Below, one piece after another: positions 12,801-24,800 of a DNA stretch of 64,000 nucleotides. The DNA is from Patiria miniata. Taxonomy: Eukaryota > Echinodermata > Asteroidea > Valvatida > Asterinidae. The DNA is taken from the NCBI RefSeq assembly GCF_015706575.1, contig NW_024037060.1, positions 2,191,983 through 2,255,982 of the forward strand. Reading direction: 5' to 3'. The translations under genes were made by a program, and so were the position numbers. A model generated the notes under the pieces. That model worked only from the letters and a program-made list of their open reading frames with translations. It was not told the origin of the DNA and ran no database searches. How positions within the stretch are numbered: position 1 is the first letter of the stretch; each line of letters opens with the position of its first letter.

Positions 12801-15800
12801 TTACATGTACATGCAAAACATTTGTAACACAAGGACAGACGAATCTACAATCTACACTTTCACTTACTTAAAATATTTTACTGAGCAGACATCATGTTGC
12901 GGGTGCGGAGCAGGGCAGTTGCAGGAAAACAATAAGAAACAAAAATCAAAACGAATAATTACATGAGGCAATTCAAATAAAAAGCGGCAACAAGTCACAT
13001 AATTGTCCTCAAAACAATTGACGTCTGTAAGACTGGGCTACAATTTGTTTGCTGTGATATAGACTAACTCGGCGACAGCCATTCTCTGCGGTGGCGCCAG
13101 GCTTGCGCGAGTCACGCTCAAGTAATACGCACCCACCCCGGGTTCCTTCCACCAATAGGGTTACCAAAATGCACGCACGCCTCATCTTTAAGAACGTGTG
13201 CAGCATGCGCGTGAGCCTGGCACCGCTGCAGTAATGGCTTCTAATTCTGGTCACCGGATTCCGCTATGTGTACAGAAACACCAAATCCTTGGAACTTAAT
13301 GCGTTCAATGCAGGATTGTAGTCATAGTCTTTTTTCCGAACCTGACCAGCAAACTGAAATGAAATTATCAGTGAATTTTATGAGCACTTGGGCTTTTGAT
13401 AATGGTATCTCAGTATTTGGTCAAAACTATCCAAGGATTTGCAAAAGTGCTCCACTTCAGCGTCTTTCTTGCTATTATTTGTATATATTTTTCACAAACA
13501 GAACCCCCCCCCCAACTTGCAAGGCCCATGTCTGGAATCAGAGACGCAGCCAATGCTGAAGAAAAAGCCAATATTTTGGAAATTGCTCAAATTAGGCTGT
13601 GTGCATAAGAATGCCGGAAGTGGCACCAGCTGCTTCTGTTGGGAACCAGTGACATGGCCAATGCTGAAGACAAGCCGATGTTTGGAAAAGGCTCAGTTAG
13701 GCTGCTTACAGAATTTGGGATGTCAAGTTACTAATACGTTGCCTAACTCATATTCTAGGTCTGGTACCCACACTCTTCAAGCCAGTCTGACCTACTCACA
13801 TAGTGGGTAACCTCGGATCTCGTATTTAGCCGCCAGGGCCTTGTTGACAGTTGCATCCACTGCGGCTAGCACGCCTGGTGTCTGCAAAATAGTACAATAA
13901 AAAAAGAATTTAAAAAAATGTATGTCATTCCTGAAATACCAAACAAAATTTGTAAGTGTGAGGTCAGTGACAGTATCTAGTAACTGTTCGCCTGATTTGT
14001 AAAACCCAAAGGTCAAAAGGTCACCAGAGCTACTTGTCAGATTACAGGCCCTTGAACAAATCTAGCACTATGGAAATCTGTGGTCACTTTTGTCAACGAC
14101 AGTACATTATGTCCACATTCAGCAGGATGCCAAAATTAAATTAACGCGAAGAAAAATATGGAAGGCGAAAAAAAAAATGTCCTTAAGGCCAAAAAAAAAA
14201 AGTCTCCGGTTTCTGGTATGGAGCTTGCCCAAAAAGTGGTGCGGCGACGCGGCTTTTTTTTTTTTTTTACCTGACTTTTTTGCTTCAAATGCCGTGTGAT
14301 GACTGCAAATGGTGCCCGACTAAACTTAGTACAAATAGGCCTATATGGGATTGGGAGTCCAGAGAGGCCACATAAAGCTTATGCTCGACCATAACTCCAT
14401 CTAAAAACACGTTAAAATTGTGCAGCAGCAGGATTCCAGTCAAACCAGTGAGTTTGGCGGTTTTGGGACATCATCTTTCATTGAAAAAAAAAATTTTTCA
14501 TTTTGCCGACGCGCATGGCTACAGCGACGCGCGCGCATACCAGAAACCGGAGACTTTTTTTTTTTGGCCTAAGACTCATTAATGGGAATCTGCTCCCAAA
14601 CTTACAAACAGTCGACAGAGTCAAGATTTATGCACAAACCTACGTCTGTCCTACTTGGTACTGTTTTTGCTGGTAGCAGAGGGCCAGTCTACAGTCCCTT
14701 CCAGTGACTAACCATTCGAAATCGATGGAAAAGAAGATGTGCTCTGGGCCCAGCTTTTCTGGCTTGCCTTGTCAACAAGATGCATACAAGATGCCTACAT
14801 TTGGAGGACTTTTATTGTAAGTGCCGAACTAAAGAAACTCATCAAAATAATACAGACACAGAAAATGAGGCCTTGCTTTAAGACAGCATCTAATCAAAGA
14901 AACATCTTAATGTTGAACAGGGGAGGATTATTAAAGAGGCATCTTACTTCTGCCTCCTTGAGGAGAGTTGCAGCCTCTGAGAAGGCAGGCTTCATCATCT
15001 TGCAGTGACCACACCCTGCAGAGCAAGAAATAAGAACCAATGAGATACCACCAAGTATATGGGCTCCAGGCAAGAAATTTAAAAGGTGACAAGCAACCCT
15101 CTGAATGAACGGAGCACGGCACTTCATAACAACTCTTGACAGCTCACATTGCATTCACTGGTACATCAGTGTGAGGACCAAATTACTCACAACTATTTTA
15201 TGAATGCGCACAATTAACACTTATGTGTCAGGCGTACGGCAGCAATGTCTTCAAGAGTTGTACATGGGTCATTCCATAAATTTGGGGTCCACTTTTTTCC
15301 CTGCCCCTGTTACATCTGACATCTATGATTATAAATTTCTGATGCACTGCTTACTGCAGTCGTCAGTGTTGTAGTCGAGACCATCATGAGACCAGCTACA
15401 AGACCAGCCACAAGTAACAGGGCATGAACAATGACATAGGAATGCCTTTGTTGCAGTTCATTTGAATAGCTTGCGACTCGAATTGAGACTGGAGGTCTTG
15501 TGAAAGTCTTGTGATGGTCTAGCAGGGTCTCGACTACAACACTGAGAGTTGTCCTCCAAGAGTGATTATGAATAGCAAACTATCTACCCAGCTACATAAA
15601 AATTCACTGAATACCAGCATGGAAAATTAAGTTCAGAGCAATGAAGAAAGGAAAAAGTCACGCTTTGGACCCTAAATTTATTGAATGACCCACATGGAGA
15701 AAAGTATGGCTTATTCAAATTTCCCGGCATGCTGCTCTAAAATCAATATTGAAATGCAATTCTCCTTAGAGGTTGATCATTTCGAGAAATCTCATTAAAC

Positions 15801-18800
15801 AAAAAAACATTGAGAAATGAAGATCTGGTACCCCGTCACCGCACAACTACAATGTCTCACTTACAGGGAGCATAGAACATGACCAAGACTGATTCTTCCT
15901 TGTTGATGACATCATCAAAGGTGCTGTCGGTGAGTTGTAAGACGTTCTCCCCTCCGTCCAGCTCTGCAAAGAAGTCCTCCACTACCGGCTCCGGAAGAGG
16001 GGGCGCCGCGTCGGGGTTCACCAGCAACATCATGAAACGCACAAAGTCAATCTCCTGTTCATTTGAAAAATATATATATTGGTATTGAACTCAATGCACA
16101 AGAACTGAATACATTTAATTCCTTGCTAAACAGGAATTAAATAACTACAAACACAAGAAACAACCAATGGTAAAATGTTGGTTCTTCATTTAAAGGCCAC
16201 TAAAGTATTAATTTAATACTTTTAACCCAATTTAAAGTAAAGACTTTGAATGTACATGGTGTCACCCAAATGAGCACTGGGCAGGGCCTACTAAACGGAC
16301 CTGCACCAATCAGATGTTGAAGTTGATTATGCATTGACAAATCAAAGAATCTGACTGGCTTCATACAAAGAAATGGCAAATAGGTTGTAATTTAATGCCT
16401 GAAACTTCAAAATTGGCCTTTTTTCAAGATTACACAGATGAACAAGAAAATCTTCAAATGAGAAAATATTGCACCTCTCTTCCTCCACTATAAGGCACAG
16501 GGTCTTTGCCGTACACAAAGTACTTCAACGTTGGGTAGCCAGTTACACCATACGTCGAGCACATTTCCTTGCTCTTGTCGTCGGTGCAATCAACGGCAAT
16601 GTAGGCAACCTTCAGTTCATCTTTAAGCTGGTCAGCAGCGGCCGTGAATTCCGGCTTGGCCTTCTTGCAGTGTCCACACCCTGGAAATGGAAAGTTATAA
16701 AACCTTCAGTACGGATTATGGATATTAACACAATTCATTTTTGACTTTTTTAAGTAAAATGATGCAACATTTTGAGCACAATGAGTTCAGTGCTTTCAAG
16801 AGAGACAAACCTTGAATTAGACTCTACCACAATAAAAGTAGTCCATCATTGATGATTACGTGTATTTCATTGTGATTGATCATTGCCAACAAGCTGAAGC
16901 TCAATTAAAGATTTTGCCTCTTGACAAGAAAAGCTCAATCAATCAGTTGAAAAACTGAGACAGAATTAAATAGTTTATAATAGGAATGATTGACATTTCC
17001 GAAAAATAGCGAATTTCATAGGTTCAACTTTAAAGCCTGTTCATATAGATATGTGCAGGCATGCAACTGAAAAGTCACACAAAAAAAGAAATTCCAAACC
17101 TCACAAGACTCCCCGTCATTTTTTTATATATTTTTTTATATTTAGTGGTATACAAGAGAAGTTTTAAAAAAGTGTAATCAGCTGATCAAAGCATGCTTGT
17201 AGTTGATTGATTTTGAAAAGCATAACTTAGGAAAGTAGCAGAAGCTGCACTTTTCCCCAATATTGCACTGGAAAAAAAGTGAAAGATTTTACAAATTTAC
17301 GGCTAGTTGGTGGTGGACTATCACAATTTTTTGGCAAAATCTGCAAGCAGAAGTGTTCCAAGGGTTGGCAAGAGCCGTCATGCCACCACGTTAGTAGAGG
17401 GCGCTATCAGCACGGTGACTCAAATCCAGTCTTGGGAACTTTGGCAGCACTACCCAAGAAATTCCAAACATGCCTCATGCGCACCCATTGGCCTGAAAAC
17501 AGCAGTCAGCTGCCAATGCTTCCAATCCTAGATTGGTCTACTTGTATCCAAGGGGAATACAAATCTACATTTCAGTCTTGGATCAAGGCTACAGTGAGAC
17601 TTACAGGGTGCATAGAACATGACCAGACTGTGCTTCTTCTTCTTCGTGACCGTCTTGAAGTTGTCTCCTGTTAGGTGCAGGACGGCTGACTCCTGGTCAC
17701 TCCAGCTGGGTTCAGGAGGGGGTGGAGCAGGAGGTTCCGAAGGACTGTCAGAGGACACAACGAAAAAACGCTGTTACAAATCATCCATATTTTAGATTGG
17801 AATTTTTTTTTGGGGGGGGGAATAATTGACTAGGTTTATTTTAATATTGAGTTTTGGTCTTCACTGATATCATTTTAGACACACTGTATACTTGCTGCTT
17901 AAAAGCTTGTAAAAGAAAAGTGTTAAACAGGGAATGATGACAGGTTCAAATCATATATAGCACTTTGAACTGCAATATTAGGCATACCAAATGAACTGAC
18001 TAGTTTTTTTCCAGTGAGTATATACAATGTAATGCAATGTAGTGTAGGTGCTACTGGAAAAATGAAAAATCTGTGGTTTTTTGGGGCGACCTTTATTTTA
18101 AACACATTAAAGTGAAAACTTTTAAGTTGAGCTTACTCTCTCATAAACTCCTGGATTTTTTCTCCTGTTCTTTCATTCAAATCCCAAGCAAACTCTCCAC
18201 TCCTGCGGTTAAAGAAAAAAACAAAATAATTTAAAGAGATGGTTTATAGCAGAATATGTTAGTTTCCAAAATGTATACAATTTGAAAAATGGCAAAGCAA
18301 AAGTCGACTAAACCAGCCTTTAGACCAACCACTTGCATGCTAGTTTGAATTAATTTCATTTCACAAATTTAAAATAAACCGTAAAGGGAAACTGGCTAGG
18401 TTAATTTGAAAATTTGTAGTAGAAAGCCGAGTGATCCTCGTTAGCTATTATCCCAGGTTTGCGGCATCGCTAATGTTTCATCGTGACTTTGGGTGTGATC
18501 CCTGGCTACATGGCATATACTGGTTTATGGCTTCTGACTAGCGCCCTTGAACAAAGACATTGACTTATTGGGGAATTGCCAACATAGGGCTGGATAGCTC
18601 AGTTGGTAGATCACCGGAACGGCAATCCGGAGGTCACAGGTTCAAACCTTGCTTCGGTCAATTTCTTTGTTCAACTTGAAAATTGTCAATTCACAAATTT
18701 GAGTGTCCTTTCTTTCCAACATCATCATGCAAAATTGAAAAAAAAATCAAGTGATCATAAAAATAGTCTCATAATTCTGTTTTGCCTGTATTCGGAAAAC

Positions 18801-21800
18801 CAAGAGAATGTTAAGAATGTTATGCCCCAATCTACATGTATAACAAACTAGCTCAAGTTGTCTACTGACACTCATTGAACTGGGCTGTGTTTTTGTGTTT
18901 TGTCGACCGTAAACTTGAAAAATTGACTCTCCATGGAAAACTCTTGGTGGCGCACTACATTGTGAATTGCCCGAATTGTTCTCACTTTTGTTAACATGCC
19001 TTGGTGCTCTACAATAAAGACAAAATGACAAATTTGTCAGAAGAAAAAAGTCACATACTTGAAATATTTGAGAGTAGGAAAGCCTTTGATTTCAAAACGT
19101 TGGGCTACAGCCTTTTCTTTTGTAGCATCCACTGCAGCCAACACTCCTGAAAGCTGTGGACGAGAAAGGGAAGACATTTTAGACACTATACCACATCACT
19201 TATTAATTATTATTATTTGGTTCAAAGCCAGGATAACCAACAAAATTCCATGACTTGTTTCCGGTGGAACATGTGCAACTGGAATCACGCCTAGCACCAA
19301 AAACACCTCAATTAGTGCGAGTCAAAATTGTCACCCCCAATATTCACTCTCGCAAAAATAACACAAAACAGTAAATTTTTTAAAGGCCGTTTGTGTGGGC
19401 GTTTATATTCTGCTTTTAAATGTTCTTTCCTAATAATATAATTTCATTTAAAACATGTTTTGGGCACTTTTCAGGACGTAGTATCACTTTATGTCCACAA
19501 GTCATATCAAAAGTCCGTCACAAATCAATGGTACTCACCCCTTCCTCCGTTAATTGTTGAGCTGAGTCCGTGTATTCTGGCTTCATTTTCTTGCAATGAC
19601 CACACCCTAATAAAGAAAACCGAGACAAGGAAAGCCTAAGTTAAAGCTGGTCTCAGAGAACACAAAATTCAGAATGGCTATTCACTGCAAGTCTTTCCAT
19701 GCATCAGTGTACACAATCGGCCAGATTTGGCCTATTCATTGGCGTTAAGGGGTTATCCTATACAATAGCACTGCCCAGGTCACAAGTGAAAGCGAGTCAG
19801 TGAGTCAGTCAGTGAGGTGCAATAACGAAACTCGGCTGGCCCTCTGGGACCAGCAAAAAGCAGATATAAAAGCGTATTTCAGATTTACATAAACTCCAGA
19901 CTTATGAAATTTAATATGGAATCTTTAAAAAAGGTCTCCTTACATGTTTTTTTAAACCAATCTTGGTAATGCTTCTCAAAATCTTGTTGAGGGTTTTTAA
20001 TCTGTTGCGAGCAGAAAAAGAATCGAAGTCTTAAGCCCGGTTCATACTTATTTGACATCTTGAAACATTCGCTGCAAAATTCGCCCGAGTTGAAATGTGT
20101 TTAACTTTTACAAATTCGCAGCGCGAAGACTTGCCATGACGTCACAAATTTGCGTTCACTTTCGCGTTGAGTATGAACCAGGCTTCAGGGAATATAACAT
20201 GTCTAACACAGAGACTTGACAAAGTGCACCAATGTCCATAAGAACATACCATCCTTTAATATTGGACTTACATGGTGCATAGAACATGACCAGGACTGAC
20301 TCATGTCCCTCTAGGTAACTGTCAAAGGTGTCGTCGGTGAGGTGAACAACCTCAGACTCTTCGTCGCTCCATTGGGCTTCCGGTTCCGGTTCCTTAGGCG
20401 GCTGCGGGCTGGTGGAAAAGAGAATGACAGAGGAAGTAATTATAGTGAGCAGCCATGATTGATGTCATCGACATGTATGTAACATGGTTTGGGTCGATCA
20501 GTGTTTAGTCGAGTCTATTACAAGTCATCACAAGTCCATCACAAGCCCATCACAAGCCCATCACAAGCCCATCACAAGTCCATCACAAGTCCATCGCAAG
20601 CCCATCACAAGCCCATCACAAGCCCATCACAAGCCCATCACAAGCCCATCACAAGCCCATCACAAAGTCATCCAGTCTCGAGTCAAGTCACAAGCTATTC
20701 AAATGAACCGCGACAAAATCACTTCTTTGTTGTTTGTCGTTCCTTATCAGTGACTGGACTTTGTGATTTACTTGTGACCGAACTTGTGATTGATTCAACT
20801 ACAACATGGACTGGTTTTATCTTCTTCTTTTTTTCAAACCAGAGTGGTCACTAACATGCTACCAGCAATTTCAAAGGTCAAAAGATTCGTAAAGTAAAAT
20901 TAAGATACAAATTTTAAATGCAGTTAAAGATTCTTACTTTTTCATCCATTCAATGATGCCATTTTGGTCCCTTTCACCTCCGTAGTCATACTTTCGTTGC
21001 CCATCCCTGGAAAACAAAAAAAACTAGAATGTCTTAAAGATGTTCCTTACAAACCGACTTCATCCACTTTGGAGAGAAGTGTATTTCGTGCATTGTCAAG
21101 GAATACATGTAGTAGCTCGAACACAAACACCGTTTTAAAGTTCTGTCCACGGATCACAAAAAAAGTAAGTGTTCTTTCAGCAAAACGAAAACACTTCACA
21201 TGCATCCCCATGAGAATTGTTTTCGTTTTGCTGAAAGAACACTTACTTTTTTGTGATTCGTGGACAAAACTTTAAAACAGTGTTTGTGTTCAAAACTCTG
21301 TAACTTGAAAAGTGCTTGAGTGATTTTAATGATTCTTGTACTAAAAGAAAGCTCACTGATTGGGCTTTCATATCCTAGATTTGAAAGTGCTACAGGCAAA
21401 ACTTCATTCAAAAATTGGTCCTGCCATTTGGGTTGCGTTTTTTTTTTTAACTCACTCTGTATACTAATTGTACACTTGTCACAATCTTTTGGACAGTACT
21501 GAGTATACAATGTTCAGAAAATTATGTCAGCGGCGGACAAAAACCCAACATTGAAATTTGGTATGTTACATGTACTCACTCAAAATATAATATTGTTGGG
21601 AAGCCAGTAATATTGTATGCTGTGCGAACCTCATAGTTGGTAGGTATATCAACATCAAGACCAGCTAGGACCTAAAGAGCGAGAAAACAAATCAAACAAA
21701 CCAGACAAGAATTGTTTTTCTTTATTTTTTTTTTTGGCATGCATTTGTAACAGTTAATATGGGAATCCACTGTTCATTATGCATTTGCTGTAAACTTTAT

Positions 21801-24800
21801 ACTATAGACTTCGCTGCACGGTGCGGCAAGACTGCACTGCCAATCAACGTCCCCATAACTAGGTTGGGGAAGCACCATAAGTTGTGGAGTTTTTTCATAA
21901 AAAGATTTATGTTCTGCATGATTTCTAGTTTGGTGGGATATTAGGCGACTGAGGTATTTATTTCTTGGCCTTATATCTATTACATACATATCAACAGGAA
22001 TCAACCAAAATTTCAAAACTATTTACATGTTTACAAAATTTCACATGTTTTTACCTTTAAAGGGGCAGTGTCAATACACGCACACTGATTAATCCTAATC
22101 ACCAAGCCTGACCTCCCCTGCCCACACATGTATTACCTTTAATGTCAAGTTTTCGTTAAGAGTCAATCGGATTTCAACGAGGCCTTTCAGATCACCTGGT
22201 AACTAATACACAGGGAGTAATGATTGAATTACCTGAGCGTGGCTTGCTCCGGCTTAGATGGGAATTATGATAATCCATCGCCATGGGAAATTTGAGAAGT
22301 GCGCGGGAGTTAAATAACACTGTGTCATTTACATCCTAATACTTTCAAACAGATGGGTATACACGGATGTATATTCAATACAATAGTTTAATTTAAATAC
22401 AATGGTTTTGCAACATCTGTTACAGATTTCTGGAACATTTAAGGCTTTGATTCAATTTTGTTTATTTTTAATAGAGTTCACTTTTGTCATTTGTAAGATT
22501 TGCACCTATATTAAAATAATCAAAAGACCGGCAAATCGTTGTGCTGTTTATTGACGGACGCACACATCTGTAGATTTTCTCAGTGCCTTGTAACATATCA
22601 CCTGGAAGTTATTTATCATAGTAAGTGATATTTTGATCTTTCATCAAAAAATTAATTCTTCACAAAGATAGAGTTTGACTGTTATTTTCTTTAATTACTT
22701 TTTTTTTTGGGGGGGGGGTTAAAAAGTGTTATTCTGAGAAGGATCTTCTGGAAACATAAGTACACTAGTATTCAGACTTACATTAAGCATTTCATGGAAT
22801 ACATATTTTGGGACAAAAATACTGAAATAACCTTTTCTTTTATTTAATCTGGATAACTGTGTTCAACGCGAGATTAACCCAAAATACCACTTTGGAAAGA
22901 CTTTAAAATACAGCAATTCGAAATACATCACATGGAGTTGTGCACTGAGACTTCTTTGGTTAAGGACACGTTTTGTTTTCCCCTTGACAAATTAAGTTAT
23001 GAAAATAGGACATGCCTAGTCTAGTCTTTCAACTACCCTAGAGATCACTTTTCAATGTTATCATAAAAAATGGCATTCTGCATTAATTCATCCTCACCAT
23101 TTTAAATTTAATATCATTGTAGGATTTCAAGTAAACCGTAAGATAAAACCAACCGCCGCATCTTTTCAATTAATTGATACCAGACTTTGTAAGGGTACAA
23201 GCCTAACTCACTAATTCATCTGCCCCCTTTTAAATTTAATATCGTTGTGGGAATTCAAGTGAACCATAAGATGAACCACCGCATCCTTTCAATTAATGAA
23301 TACAAAGTCTGGTAACCAGACTGTGCAAGGGTAACAGCCTATTCATCTTCCCCATTTTAAATTTAATATCGTCGTGGGATTTCAAGTGAACCATAAGATA
23401 AAACCAACCACCGCAACTTTTCAATTAATTTTATACAAAGTCTGGTAACCAGACTGTGCAAGGCTAACAGCCTATACATCTTCCCCCTTTTAAATTTAAT
23501 ATCGTCGTGGGATTTCAAGTGAACCATAAGACAAAACCAACCACCGCAACTTTTCAATTAATGAATACAAAGTCTGGTAACCAGACTGTGCAAGGGCACC
23601 ATCCCAGCTTAACCCAAACAGCAGTTGGCTGCATGTGGTTTTGAGTCCAATGACTCCGAGACTGCGACTGATGAGGCCATAATTAAAACAGACGATCTGG
23701 AAGAGCGAGATCACTTTTCTCTATTTAGTTGTGTGGGAGGAAATTGAAAAAGCAGACGTTTTTGAGGAAGTGTCCTGCGCTTGACTGATTTTTCTAAGAT
23801 CCTCACATCGTATGACTGATCTTAACTTGACTGCGCTTGACCGATTTTTCTAAGATTCTTACATCAAAATCCCGGATTAAGTTATCTTCAAGTGCTCTGA
23901 CCTCAACAGATTTAATTTTGCATTTTGGTTGTAGTTCATGAACATGTACACATAGCTCATTAGTGAATTATTGTTTTACTCATCTAAAATAAAAAAAATT
24001 AAAAATGTCAGAAAATAAAATGTAGAAATCATTTTTTTTTTTAACTACAACTGCAAAACTAATATGTCTCTCCATATCTGTCAGGTGACACTTTTAAATA
24101 TTTTAAGGAGAGCCACTCAACAAAACTTCAATTTTAAATGTTTGTGAACGGGGGATTTTGTTTATAAGAATGGGTGTATGTTTATTTAATTTTATTTTAA
24201 TAAAAGTTGTATCACACACCATCAAATCTTACAGCCATGCTATCTGTTTGTATGTACATGTAAGGGTCAGCTCATACATTATGTGTACTTCACAGGAATG
24301 CAAAGGTGAAGCGAACTTGACAATCAAATTCCCCCGGAGTTAAAATGTGTTATAAAGTTCTGTAAATTCACAGCGCAAAAACTGAAAGTCGTGTTCCCAG
24401 TACTATAAAAAATAGATTCCTATTCTAAATTGCTATTTTTCTAGCAATACAAAAAATTTTCACTTTTGAGTGAGATATCATTTTTTAGTTATTGAATTAT
24501 AAATTTACAATTTTGAAATATTTTCGGCCAGACAATAAATCTGTTCTCGCGGGTAGGCTGGTTCCCACCCCCCAATCAGTATCAATAATGCACAGACCAA
24601 AAACGAAAACAAAATTTCAGAAGGTTGCAGTGGTCCAAAAAAGGCAAAAAAAGACAGCTTTTTGTTCATTAGATCGAATTTTTGCGTCGGGGTGATGTAA
24701 ATCAAATCAGGTTTTGCCCTTCTGCCTTGTATACAGTGTTTATACGTCGATGAAGGGCAAAACCTAATTTGAAGGCTTTTTGGTTGAACAAAAATATATA

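Noticed and set aside
13741..13799. Extension of PDIA5 exon 19 beyond 13800 to supply LKYFK
   Set aside because: The frame hits a stop three codons past the donor and shows no LKYFK; the 13-nt microexon supplies it exactly.
18590..18660. Functional tRNA gene
   Set aside because: B-box and anticodon-like stem are present, but the acceptor stem does not pair and loop position 33 is not T; the same head recurs in tandem at 53190.
20484..20854. ORFs of HHKPITSPSQ-type repeat peptide
   Set aside because: Direct translation of the 11-bp tandem repeat; several frames are open equally, as expected for repeats.
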